This document shows positions 29,126 through 37,441 of a stretch of 46,603 nucleotides of DNA, one piece after another. The DNA comes from a virus: IMG/VR virus record IMGVR_UViG_3300017989_000170, positions 1-46,603 of that record. One strand, 5' to 3'. The position numbers and the translations under genes are program-made. Below the pieces are notes generated by a model. The model ran no database searches and was not told the DNA's origin. It saw only the letters and a program-made list of their open reading frames with translations. Positions within the stretch are counted from its first letter, which is position 1. Each line of letters starts with the position of its first letter.

Positions 29126-31972
29126 ATGGGATTTACCGAACTAGTCAAAGGGCTCTTCAAGAGGGACAGGGATGTCCAGGCAGCAGCTATTGCCAAGGGT
29201 ACGGCGATTGCTACCAACGTCTCTGTTGACAGTATGGATCCGAGTAGCGGGACAGAGGGCGTCAATGCCCTTCAGAGCCAGCTAGCCATCGAGCAAGATC
29301 TGATTTCTCGTTACATAGATTACGAGAATATGGACGACTATGTTGAAACCAGCGCAGCTCTAACGGTGTTCGCGGATGACTCTACTATTCCAGATACCCT
29401 CCATAGGAAGACCGTGTGGGCTACGTCGGAGGATCGGCTCGTTCGCGATCTTCTGAACGACATGCTTCACAGGATGATCCGTATCGAGGAGGACGCCTGG
29501 GTCACAGTTAGGAGCTTGGCAAAGTACGGGAACTTGTACGGGGAGGTTCTGACCACAAAGGGCGGGGTAATAGGTATCAACTGGCTTCCCGCACCGTCGA
29601 TACGTAGAATAATAAACAGCAAAGGCGTCCTTCTTGGGTTCATCCAAGATGTGTCTGGGCAGTTCAACTACGATGCGGGGGCGCTTGTAGAGGCTCTAGA
29701 GGCTGGCAAGAAGCCCATTCCTGAAAACGAGAACAACTCTGGGATTACCTTCTTCTACCCTTGGGAGATGGTCCATTGGCGGCTGCGCTCCAAGCGGCTT
29801 CGCTCTCCTTACGGGTACGGTGTTCTAGACAGTTCACGGTGGATCTGGAAGCGTCTCCAGTTGATGGAGGACACAGCCCTGGTTCAAAAGCTGACAAGGG
29901 CTCCGGGTCGGTATGCGTTCTACGTGGATACCGGAGACTTGCCGCCTAAAGAAGCGGTGGCTCTTGTCCGCAAGGTTAAGAGCGGATTCAAGAAGAAGCG
30001 TCTGATCGATCCGAGCACAGGCCAGCTGGATCTTCGCAATAACCCGCTGTGCCTAGCGGGTGACACGGAAGTTCCTCTCCTTGATGGGAGTAAAAAAACG
30101 ATAGTCGAGATGGCGGAAGCGTTCGACAGGGGCGAGGAGCAGTGGGTTTACGGCGTTGACAGGAAAAATAACAGCAAGATGGTTCCTGGCAAGGTTGTGT
30201 GGGCAGGTCAGACACGTAAAGACGCTGAGCTAGTGCGCGTTACATTAGATAATGGCGAGTCTTTCAGGGTTACTCCTGATCATAAGTGCATATTGAGAAG
30301 CGGAGATCTGAAGGATGCCCAGGACTTGGTTCCTGGCGAATCCTTGATGCCGTTGCGTAGGACAATCTCTTCTTTTGAGAAGGGAGACACGATGGACGGG
30401 TATGAGAAGGTCTACGATCCGTCCAGCAAGAAATATGTGTATACGCACAGGATGGTTGTGCGGGAACTAGGGATGAAGGAAAAAGGCAAGCTCACTCATC
30501 ACAACGCAGGGAAGCTGAATAACAATCCTAGTTGCCTTGAGAGCATGACATGGAGAGAGCACTCGGAGCATCATTGTAAACTGGGGCAAATGGGCGGTGC
30601 TAAACTCAGAGAGCTTCGCAAGACGGATAAAGCTCTGGATCAAAAGTTACGAGATGCAGCGTCGAGGACGCTTAAAGAGCGTCACGCTGATCCTGAGTGG
30701 AAAAAGAGGAATGCTGAGGCAGTGCGTCGGAGTAACATCGAGCGTGATAGTGGTAGGTACATCCGTGCCTATAACGATTCTGACAAGCATGTAGAAGACA
30801 ACGCGCAGAGAAGCTCCGCCATGAAGGCGTTCTGGACCGATGATGCCAGGTCTGAGTATTCGGAAACTAGGACGATCAGCTACTCGGATGTCTTCATTTC
30901 GGCGCTAGAGGAATTCGTCAGGAGCAACCCTGGGTCGAGCGCAGACGATGTGGCAGACTTCGTGTCTAGCGATTCTGTTGCTCTAGGTCTTCTCAATGAG
31001 GGAAGTTGCCGCGTGATAAAGAAAGCCCATCGTCATTTGCTTTTAAAGGCGTATAGGGCGCATGGCTATTCTAACTTCAGCGAGTTCAAGGAATCTGCGT
31101 GTTCCTACAATCACAAAGTTGTGTCTGTTGAGCGTCTTTCCGAGAGAGAGGACACGTATACGCTGACTGTTGACTCGTGTCACAACTTTGGCCTTTCTTC
31201 TGGGGTTGTAGTTTGCAACTCGCCATCCGAAGATTTTTGGATTCCTACCCGTGGAGGGAAAGATTCCACAAGGATCGAAGTCATCTCTGGGCCAGATGTT
31301 CAGATGATGGACGACGTGGAATACTTCCAAGGCAAGCTGGTTACATCGACGACGGTTCCGAGGCGCTTCATGGGTCTTGGGGATCCTGGTGACTCTACGA
31401 ACATGATGGCGTCCCAGGATGACGTGAGATTTGCCCGTGCCTGTATGAGGCTCCAGCGTGAGTACGTGCAGGGGCTTGAGAAGGTTGCCCGTATACATCT
31501 CGCGGCGTTGAACATCGATCCCGATTCTGTGCCTTGGCAAATCAAGATGACGGTTCCGTCTGCGATCTTCGAGATGCAGCAGATTGAGGTTATGAATGCC
31601 CAAGCTGGGCTGGCGTCTTCGCTGTCTGATTACATGAGCAAGCCTTGGATTCTCCAACGCGTGTTCAACTTCACGAGAGACGATGCCCAGGCTATGATCC
31701 AGGCGAAACGCGATGAGGAGTCCGGGGATGTTGTCCGGGAAGCCGAAGCGCAAGCGAAGGTCATGAAGTTATTCCCCGAGCTTGAGGGCGCACTCGACGA
31801 CAAAGACGGGGGAGGGAAAGAAGAAAGCGTTTCCCCTAAGAAGGCACCTATAGCGGAGAACGAGGACAGGAGGCTTCTTCGCTCCTTGAGCAAGAAGGCT
31901 AACGCGATTGAGCGTTCTGTCACTCGGATCAATAAAATGTCACGGATCAACGGGTCCGGAAAGAGGAGTTAG
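29126..31972 (+). CDS. Portal protein (T4 gp20-like) containing one intein
   Basis: 948-residue precursor from ATG 29126 (GGAG upstream). Removing the intein at 30050-31219 leaves about 558 residues, close to T4 gp20 (524). Conserved parts are DYENMDDYVETSAAL, WEMVHWRLRS, the stem/clip signature LTRAPGRYAFYVDTGDLPP and SPSEDFWIPTRGGKD, then MMDDVEYFQGKL. The portal forms the dodecameric ring at the capsid vertex through which DNA is packaged. The C terminus is acidic and Lys-rich. It starts one base after the terminase stop. Confidence 0.92.
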   Translation: MGFTELVKGLFKRDRDVQAAAIAKGTAIATNVSVDSMDPSSGTEGVNALQSQLAIEQDLISRYIDYENMDDYVETSAALTVFADDSTIPDTLHRKTVWATSEDRLVRDLLNDMLHRMIRIEEDAWVTVRSLAKYGNLYGEVLTTKGGVIGINWLPAPSIRRIINSKGVLLGFIQDVSGQFNYDAGALVEALEAGKKPIPENENNSGITFFYPWEMVHWRLRSKRLRSPYGYGVLDSSRWIWKRLQLMEDTALVQKLTRAPGRYAFYVDTGDLPPKEAVALVRKVKSGFKKKRLIDPSTGQLDLRNNPLCLAGDTEVPLLDGSKKTIVEMAEAFDRGEEQWVYGVDRKNNSKMVPGKVVWAGQTRKDAELVRVTLDNGESFRVTPDHKCILRSGDLKDAQDLVPGESLMPLRRTISSFEKGDTMDGYEKVYDPSSKKYVYTHRMVVRELGMKEKGKLTHHNAGKLNNNPSCLESMTWREHSEHHCKLGQMGGAKLRELRKTDKALDQKLRDAASRTLKERHADPEWKKRNAEAVRRSNIERDSGRYIRAYNDSDKHVEDNAQRSSAMKAFWTDDARSEYSETRTISYSDVFISALEEFVRSNPGSSADDVADFVSSDSVALGLLNEGSCRVIKKAHRHLLLKAYRAHGYSNFSEFKESACSYNHKVVSVERLSEREDTYTLTVDSCHNFGLSSGVVVCNSPSEDFWIPTRGGKDSTRIEVISGPDVQMMDDVEYFQGKLVTSTTVPRRFMGLGDPGDSTNMMASQDDVRFARACMRLQREYVQGLEKVARIHLAALNIDPDSVPWQIKMTVPSAIFEMQQIEVMNAQAGLASSLSDYMSKPWILQRVFNFTRDDAQAMIQAKRDEESGDVVREAEAQAKVMKLFPELEGALDDKDGGGKEESVSPKKAPIAENEDRRLLRSLSKKANAIERSVTRINKMSRINGSGKRS
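30050..31219 (+). mobile_element. Intein 4 (portal), HNH type, 390 aa, atypical C terminus
   Basis: From Cys (TGC 30050) to Asn (AAC 31217-31219), followed by Ser of SPSEDFWIP. Block A CLAGDTEVPLLDG, block B VRVTLDNGESFRVTPDHKCI, a central HNH-type nuclease (LTHHNAGKLNNNPSCLESMT then WREHSEHH), block F DTYTLTVDSCHNFGLSSG and block G GVVVCN. The penultimate residue is Cys instead of the usual His. The HNH core is complete enough for nuclease activity. Confidence 0.9.
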
Positions 31973-31975
31973 CAA

Positions 31976-32833
31976 ATGCCATTTATCCAAGGATCCAAGC
32001 TGGACAAGTATTACCGTGGCAGCCTAGCGCACCGGAGTCATGCCGTGGACGTGGCTGTAGCGGAGCGATTCGAGGGCAAGAAAGCTCAGGTCATGGTAGT
32101 CCAGGAAGACTCGGCGGTAGTGGTTATGGATAACAGTCCTGTCCTGATCGTTGGTTACGAGATGGACGGGGACATTGCCAAGATCACAAAAGAGTCCATA
32201 TGTAAAGATATACCCGTGATAGAGAGCGGTAACATGGATGCTTTTGTAGCAGGTGAGCTTAGGGACATTGCGAAGAAGATGGCAATGGGCGAGGACGTTT
32301 CACGAACTCAAGTTCGCGAGCTGGCATCTGTGATGGAGCCGGGCGGGGACTATTGGCTCACTGGCGTTTTGTCCAAAATAGACGAGTCTACTGAGGACTC
32401 TGATTGGTTCAAAATGTACGAGGCCAACCAGGAGAAGGTCCGCACTGCCATGCACGGTAGTATTAGGGCTATCGAGGGGGCGGTCCCGAGTACAAAATAC
32501 GCGAGCATTTCCCCTGGAAAGCTCCATGCGTTTGAGGAAGAAATCAGGGAATCCATGGGTGTCATATCGTCCGTTATTCAAGGAATAGTTGACGAATGCG
32601 ACGCGATCATGTTTGATCAAAAGGAAGATGAGTTCTTTGGTGCCACCTGTGAATCGTTGAAAGTTGAAGCGCAAGTCCTCACGGGCTTGCTCGGCAAGGC
32701 AGAAAAGTTGATGCGTTCTGAAGATATGGAGCGCATGTCCGTGGCACATGACAAACTTGCTGGGCGAGCAAAACAAATGGCAGTCGTTGCCGCTTACCTC
32801 AAAAAGCGCAGCGCAAACGAAGTGAGGAGCTAG
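31976..32833 (+). CDS. Head-module protein, unrecognised (gp67/68 position)
   Basis: 285 residues, three bases after the portal stop. The N-terminal half appears beta-rich (AQVMVVQEDSAVVVMDNSPV) and the C-terminal half helical (LHAFEEEIRESMGVISSVIQ). It occupies the place of small head-core proteins between gp20 and gp21 in T4-like phages but shows no sequence match that I can see. An operator copy lies inside it at 32302. Confidence 0.7.
   Translation: MPFIQGSKLDKYYRGSLAHRSHAVDVAVAERFEGKKAQVMVVQEDSAVVVMDNSPVLIVGYEMDGDIAKITKESICKDIPVIESGNMDAFVAGELRDIAKKMAMGEDVSRTQVRELASVMEPGGDYWLTGVLSKIDESTEDSDWFKMYEANQEKVRTAMHGSIRAIEGAVPSTKYASISPGKLHAFEEEIRESMGVISSVIQGIVDECDAIMFDQKEDEFFGATCESLKVEAQVLTGLLGKAEKLMRSEDMERMSVAHDKLAGRAKQMAVVAAYLKKRSANEVRS
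32302..32317. promoter_or_regulatory. Operator-like inverted repeat, copy 9, inside the 31976 gene (CA centre)
   Basis: ACGAACTCAAGTTCGC, encoding SRTQVRE in the host gene. The inner 14 bp are identical to consensus, while its codon phase and peptide differ from copies 7 and 8, so protein-level constraint does not explain the motif. Confidence 0.75.
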
Positions 32834-32835
32834 CA

Positions 32836-33903
32836 ATGATCACGCGCAAAGTCAAAAGTCTAGATGAAGATCTTAGGTCACTCGGTCTAATCGCAGAGGG
32901 CGAAGAGGTTAACTCCAGCTTGCTGGGTGAGGAATCCACGGAAGAAGCCGTTGCAGAAGACGACGATGCTGAAGAATCCGTAGAAGAGGCCAAGAAGCCT
33001 GCATGTGAAGGCGACGATTGCCCCAAGGCTGACGACGAAGAAGAGGAAGAGAAGGAAGAAAAAGACGAGGAGAAAGAGGAAGGCGCCAAGGAAGAGGATG
33101 TCGAGGATCTAGAGATCGACATGCTTGACGAGGACGACGCTCTTGACTCTGATAACGTTAATATGGAGATGCTCAATGCTATCTCCGAGCTTCCGATTTC
33201 CGAGATGGACACAGATGACATAGCGGACGTCTTAGAGGCGCTCAAAGAGAAGAATCTCCCAGAAGGTGACGAAGTTCTCGCTGAACGCGCAGAAGAAATC
33301 GTTGACGTTCTGGTTGCAGAGGCCGTAGCCAAAAAGACCCGTAGGTCCAAGGCTGGCTCCATGGCTAAAAAAGCATCCTTCCAGTGTCCTCAAGGCACTC
33401 GCAAGGATCCAAAAGATCCCGGTGGCCGTCGTTGTGTAAAAGCGGCGAAAGCTGCGGGCGGTGCTGGCAAGCTCGCCAAAGAGGGTCGCAAAAAAGCTCG
33501 CTGGTCCAAGAGCGGCGGCGGACAGAAGTCCCAGAAGAAATCTGCTCGCTGGGCAGCACGTCGTGAGGATGTAGAGCTATCCCCATTCGCAGCGGAACTC
33601 GCTGGGTTGCTGGAGAACGACGATATTCAAGTCGAGAGCGTAGTGACTATTCGCGGTGAGATCATTGATCGCATCGGTTCCATCATGGAGATGCTCCACG
33701 AGGAATTCCTGGACGAGAATGTCACATCCGTCATGGAAGGCGTCTATGAAGGCGTCGTTGAGGCTATGGACGAAGGTCGCCTTGACGAGAACACCATGGG
33801 CGAAGACGACTTTATTGCAGAGCTTAAAGCTCCTCTCCAGCTTATCGCTAAGTCTCTCGGTCAAATCGAGCAGAACGAAGGTAGTGAACTGGGAAACGAG
33901 TAG
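32836..33903 (+). CDS. Acidic head-core-type protein with basic centre; zero-frame product
   Basis: 355 residues. Residues about 28-100 are nearly pure Glu/Asp/Lys. The middle is a basic, Gly/Ala/Lys-rich block with a Cys pair (FQCPQGTRKDPKDPGGRRC). The C-terminal third is helical. Acidic Lys/Glu-rich proteins beside the prohead protease form the scaffold core in T4-like phages, which fits here as inference. Arg codons are mostly CGC/CGT in the centre, as in the capsid gene. The last codons carry a GGGAAAC heptamer directly before TAG; see the frameshift features. Confidence 0.75.
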   Translation: MITRKVKSLDEDLRSLGLIAEGEEVNSSLLGEESTEEAVAEDDDAEESVEEAKKPACEGDDCPKADDEEEEEKEEKDEEKEEGAKEEDVEDLEIDMLDEDDALDSDNVNMEMLNAISELPISEMDTDDIADVLEALKEKNLPEGDEVLAERAEEIVDVLVAEAVAKKTRRSKAGSMAKKASFQCPQGTRKDPKDPGGRRCVKAAKAAGGAGKLAKEGRKKARWSKSGGGQKSQKKSARWAARREDVELSPFAAELAGLLENDDIQVESVVTIRGEIIDRIGSIMEMLHEEFLDENVTSVMEGVYEGVVEAMDEGRLDENTMGEDDFIAELKAPLQLIAKSLGQIEQNEGSELGNE

Positions 33904-33920
33904 GCCGTCGCAAAGGCGGC
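33891..33920 (+). promoter_or_regulatory. Candidate -1 ribosomal frameshift signal
   Basis: G GGA AAC (33891-33897) is in X XXY YYZ phase with the 32836 gene. A 6-nt spacer (33898-33903) includes its TAG. GCCGTC (33904-33909) then pairs with GGCGGC (33915-33920) around a GCAAA loop, one G-U pair among six. Heptamer, spacer and hairpin together match the usual -1 frameshift layout. Confidence 0.6.
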
Positions 33921-34097
33921 AAAGAGAGAAGGACGAAGTATTCGTCTGGTCGCAAGGAGGCAGTAGGTTTTGAGTCACTCAAGAAAAGCGCTCGTCCGGA
34001 TGGGAAGAAAACTGATAGGAAAGTCTCCCCAGAAGCCAAGCGGAGGCTCAAGCGAAACCCTCTTAGAAGAATACTCGCACGTCAGAAGGCGTGGTGA
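33897..34097 (+). CDS. Possible -1 frameshift extension, Lys/Arg-rich, 66 codons
   Basis: After a slip at 33891-33897 translation would continue from 33897 in the -1 frame for 66 codons to TGA 34095-34097. The extension is about 40 percent Lys plus Arg (RVGRRKGGKERRTKYSSGRK, then VSPEAKRRLKRNPLRRILAR) and would give an approximately 420-residue fusion. The frame has upstream stops (TAG TGA) and no ATG, GTG or TTG start, so it is unlikely to be an independent gene. It ends 16 nt before the protease start. An assembly indel is the main alternative. Confidence 0.5.
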   Translation, partial: RVGRRKGGKERRTKYSSGRKEAVGFESLKKSARPDGKKTDRKVSPEAKRRLKRNPLRRILARQKAW

Positions 34098-34113
34098 AGA
34101 AACAGGTGATGGA

Positions 34114-35730
34114 ATGCCCCAGGTGCTAATCGAAGCTAGCCCGGTTCAGATGACTCTCACGGAGTCTAAGAACGGGAAATTTGTTGCTCGTGGTGAGTTC
34201 GGACGCGTAGGTATCCCAACTCAAAATGGTCGCATCTATCGTAAAGAGCTGATGAACAGAGAGATCGGCAGACTTTCGGAGGACATCTCTTCTCGTCGGG
34301 TACTAGGTGAGCTTGACCATCCATCCGACGGTAAGACTTCGCTAAAGCGGGTTTCTCATGTGATTACCGATCTGACAGTCAACGATGACGGTCTGATTAT
34401 CGGAGAGGCAGAGATTCTGGATACCGCAGAGGGTAAGAATCTCAAGGCCCTCATCGCTGCCAATGTTCAGATAGGCGTTTCCTCTCGTGGATTCGGGAGC
34501 ACTCGCCCATCTGACGATCCCAAGGTGGAAGGCGATGTTGTCCAAGATGACTTCGTTCTGAAGACATGGGATTTCGTAGCTGATCCTGCGGTCAAGACAG
34601 CGCTTCCTGAGATCTTCATCGAGGATGTTAACGAGAAAGAGGATGCAGCAGATCTGTTCTTGGCTGAGTTCCCTGAGATTGCAGGGAAGATCCAAGAGGA
34701 CGCCAGGGTGAAGGCCCAGGCAGAGATCGACGCTACTGCCAAGGAAGAACTCCGCAGGGAAATGGCGGAGGGATTCGAGCAGCGTTTAGCGGATGCAATC
34801 ACTGGTGTGCGTGCGGATCTCACTGAGTCCATCCGTGAAGAGTTCCAGTCCGATCCAGAGGTAGGCGGGGCGAAAGGCGTCCTGGCTGCTATCTCTGAGA
34901 TGGTGTCTGCGTACAACTCGGTTCCAGACGAGGACGCTGTACGCGATTCTCTCCGAGCTTCCGAGCTAGAGGTATCCGAGGCAAGGCAGCAAGCCAAGGA
35001 TGCCGAGAAAGCGGCGCTGAGAGCGCAGTGCGAGCTGGTTATCGAGAGGAACATCGGCGAGCACCCGATGCGTGATGCGTTTAGGAATATCATCGAGGGT
35101 GTAGAATTCACCAGCGTGGATGACGCAGAACGCAAGATTGGCATCATGATCGAGGAAGCCCCTGACCTGAGTGAGGGGTATGTGTCTGATGCAGAGGCGG
35201 AGCTTCGCGAGGAGAACGCCAAGTTAAAAGGTCAAATTTCTCTCCTGTCGGAGAAGACTGATACGTTGAATGATAAATTGTTGAAAGCTGTAGAAGTGGG
35301 TACGGAGGCCAGCGATCAATTACAGGCGGCGCGAAACGCCTTGGAAGAGTTCGATGGCAAACTTGAGGCTATGACGGAAGAGCGCGACGAAGCATTAGCC
35401 GAGGCGGATAATGCGGAGAAGCGTTCCAGGTTGGAAGCCTACAAGGTCCAAAAGGTTGCTGGATTGTCTAATGGTAGACAGTTGATGAGCGTAATGGAGG
35501 GTGTAACTTCCAAGAGCGCAATTGATACGTTGGTTGAAGAGAGGGGAGTTCAAGGGATCCCAGGAGGAGATCTGGAGGCTATGCGGGCAAGGTTGTCCCG
35601 TGGCCAGGCCATGTCCGAGAGGGAATTGAACGAGTCGCATCAAGCTAAGCCTTCCGCATCTGGTCGTCCACAGGTCGACGAGTTCGGTAACAACATGAGC
35701 GAGATGCAACGCCTAGCCGGTCTGGAGTAA
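34114..35730 (+). CDS. Prohead protease fused to scaffold (gp21-gp22-like)
   Basis: 538 residues from ATG 34114 (AGGTGAT upstream); TTG 33970 behind AAGGAGG would add 48 residues. Residues 1-180 match the T4 gp21-type maturation protease: GIPTQNGRIYRKELMNREI, LGELDHPSDGK with catalytic His69, KRVSHVITDL with His82, and GVSSRGFGS with Ser123/124. Residues about 200-500 are long acidic coiled-coil (AELREENAKLKGQISLLSEK), as in gp22 scaffold. In T4 these are two genes. Cleavage by the protease would free the scaffold and mature the head. Confidence 0.88.
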   Translation: MPQVLIEASPVQMTLTESKNGKFVARGEFGRVGIPTQNGRIYRKELMNREIGRLSEDISSRRVLGELDHPSDGKTSLKRVSHVITDLTVNDDGLIIGEAEILDTAEGKNLKALIAANVQIGVSSRGFGSTRPSDDPKVEGDVVQDDFVLKTWDFVADPAVKTALPEIFIEDVNEKEDAADLFLAEFPEIAGKIQEDARVKAQAEIDATAKEELRREMAEGFEQRLADAITGVRADLTESIREEFQSDPEVGGAKGVLAAISEMVSAYNSVPDEDAVRDSLRASELEVSEARQQAKDAEKAALRAQCELVIERNIGEHPMRDAFRNIIEGVEFTSVDDAERKIGIMIEEAPDLSEGYVSDAEAELREENAKLKGQISLLSEKTDTLNDKLLKAVEVGTEASDQLQAARNALEEFDGKLEAMTEERDEALAEADNAEKRSRLEAYKVQKVAGLSNGRQLMSVMEGVTSKSAIDTLVEERGVQGIPGGDLEAMRARLSRGQAMSERELNESHQAKPSASGRPQVDEFGNNMSEMQRLAGLE

Positions 35731-35759
35731 CTAGAGCGGCCTAACCAACGGAGAAATTG

Positions 35760-37358
35760 ATGGAAGCTAGAGAACTATTCGAGCAAGCCGGAGCCAAGAC
35801 TGTTTTTGACGAGTCTTATACTGGTGCATGCGTCCAAAAATGGGGAAAGATGCTTGGCGGCATCGAGGACACCCATCTGAAGAAAAACACCGCTGTCCTT
35901 TTGGAGAATGAGCTTCAACATTTGAAGAGCTTCAATGAGGATACTCTATCCACAAACGCAGGCGCGTTCACGAAATACGTGTTCCCGATCCTGCGCAGGG
36001 TTTTCCCGAATCTGATTGCCAACCAGTTGGTATCGGTTCAGCCCATGACCTCTCCTGTTTCCGGCATCTTCTACTACGAGAAAAAGTACGAAGATCGCAA
36101 AGGAACCAAGATTCCTCAGACACCTATTGCTGATCTTCCGACAGCCATGGGTTACGACGGTGAATTGGCAGCAGGCGACAATCTCAATCAGAACTTCGCG
36201 AAGTATTACAGCTCTGAGTTCGTAGACTACGACGTAGTTTGCACAGACACAGGAACGTCCACAGACGCCCTGACCCAGGCTGGAACCAACTGCCGTGGAG
36301 CAGCATGGTCTCCCATCCGTGACAACGGAACAGTCGGACAGCGCACTTTCTACGTCAAAGCGTACTACCGCTTTGTCGATCCTGATGCTGCATCGGCTCC
36401 AACCGAAGCCATCGCCACAATGGATGCTTCTGGCAATCTGATCGACAATACTGCCACTGGCAACACCGTTGGAACATTCACCATCGCCACAGGCGCATGG
36501 GCGATTGATCCTGTCGGTTCCGGTGGTACAGCTGCTGGCGCATTGTTCGTCGACAACACCGTCATCTACCTCCAGTATTTCGTGAACTGGGAACTCGTAG
36601 GCCAGACTTCTGGTGCCGAGATTCCTTCGATTGGTCTGGACATCACTCTATCGACCGTTCAAGCCGAGAGTCGTAAGCTCAAAGCTCGTTGGTCCGTAGA
36701 AGCCATGGACGACCTCAAAGCCCTTCACGGCTTGGATGCAGAGACAGAGTTTGTTTCTACGTTCTCCAACGAGGTTCTTCTGGAGACAGACCGCGAGATC
36801 ATCACAGACCTCGTGAACAACGCCGGTCACACCGCTGCTTACACCTACAGCTCGACTGTTCCTGGTGAAGTAGAGAGCATTCGCCAGCTGCTGACTCAAA
36901 TCAGTGCAGTGTCCGCTCGCATTCACAAAACAACCACTCGCGCTCCCGCGAACTTCCTGGTTGTTTCGACTGCGGTCGGTGGACTCCTGGACCAACTCTC
37001 GACACACGGCGACTTCGCCTCCATCGAGCAGAATATCCAGAGCCCAAGTTACGGTCCTGTGACTGCCAACTTCGGCATCACCAGAATCGGAACTCTGCTT
37101 CGCAAGTATGCGGTCTACCAAGATCCTTACATGGCGGACGGACAGATCCTCGTCGGTCTCAAAGGCAACAGCTTCCTGGACGCTGGTTACGTGTACGCAC
37201 CTTACGTGCCACTACAACTGACACCAACCTTCATGGATCCGAACGACTTCACATTCCGTAAGGGTGTCCGCACTCGTTACGCAACTAAGATGTTGCGTCC
37301 TGAGTACTACGGAGTGATCAACGTTTCGGGTCTGCCTTCGGTGACAACTAGTCTCTAA
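35760..37358 (+). CDS. Major capsid protein (T4 gp23-like)
   Basis: 532 residues from ATG 35760 (GGAG upstream); TTG 35757 lies next to it. Recognised by the order ANQLVSVQPMTSPVSGIFYY, the SRKLKARWSVEAMDDLKALH block followed by GLDAETEF, LLETDREIITDLV, and a C-terminal YVPLQLTPT segment. Residues about 155-280 form a Thr/Ser/Ala-rich insertion, likely a surface domain. Arg codons are mostly CGC/CGT while many neighbouring genes use AGG/AGA, as expected for a very highly expressed gene. The terminator follows. Confidence 0.93.
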   Translation: MEARELFEQAGAKTVFDESYTGACVQKWGKMLGGIEDTHLKKNTAVLLENELQHLKSFNEDTLSTNAGAFTKYVFPILRRVFPNLIANQLVSVQPMTSPVSGIFYYEKKYEDRKGTKIPQTPIADLPTAMGYDGELAAGDNLNQNFAKYYSSEFVDYDVVCTDTGTSTDALTQAGTNCRGAAWSPIRDNGTVGQRTFYVKAYYRFVDPDAASAPTEAIATMDASGNLIDNTATGNTVGTFTIATGAWAIDPVGSGGTAAGALFVDNTVIYLQYFVNWELVGQTSGAEIPSIGLDITLSTVQAESRKLKARWSVEAMDDLKALHGLDAETEFVSTFSNEVLLETDREIITDLVNNAGHTAAYTYSSTVPGEVESIRQLLTQISAVSARIHKTTTRAPANFLVVSTAVGGLLDQLSTHGDFASIEQNIQSPSYGPVTANFGITRIGTLLRKYAVYQDPYMADGQILVGLKGNSFLDAGYVYAPYVPLQLTPTFMDPNDFTFRKGVRTRYATKMLRPEYYGVINVSGLPSVTTSL

Positions 37359-37389
37359 GGCTTAGCTCACTAGTTTGATCAGAACCCCC

Positions 37390-37427
37390 AGGGCTGGGTC
37401 GGGAAAACCGGCTCGGCCCTTTTTTTT
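37390..37427 (+). terminator. Rho-independent terminator after the capsid gene
   Basis: A 13-bp stem (37390-37402 with 37408-37420, three G-U pairs) closes a GAAAA loop and is followed by eight T (37420-37427). It would end most transcripts of the head module. Confidence 0.93.
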
Positions 37428-37441
37428 GAAGGAGATTTTTC

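Noticed and set aside
31043-31753. 236-codon reverse-strand frame in the portal gene
   Set aside because: Antisense of a conserved portal coding region; no other support.
33656-33973. 105-codon frame inside and after the 32836 gene
   Set aside because: It overlaps a clear acidic/helical coding sequence in another frame and encodes Ser/Leu-rich sequence typical of a shadow frame.
33970-34113. TTG 33970 as start of the prohead protease
   Set aside because: It has AAGGAGG upstream, but the added 48 residues match nothing in the family, overlap the frameshift extension, and ATG 34114 with AGGTGAT fits better. It remains a minor alternative.
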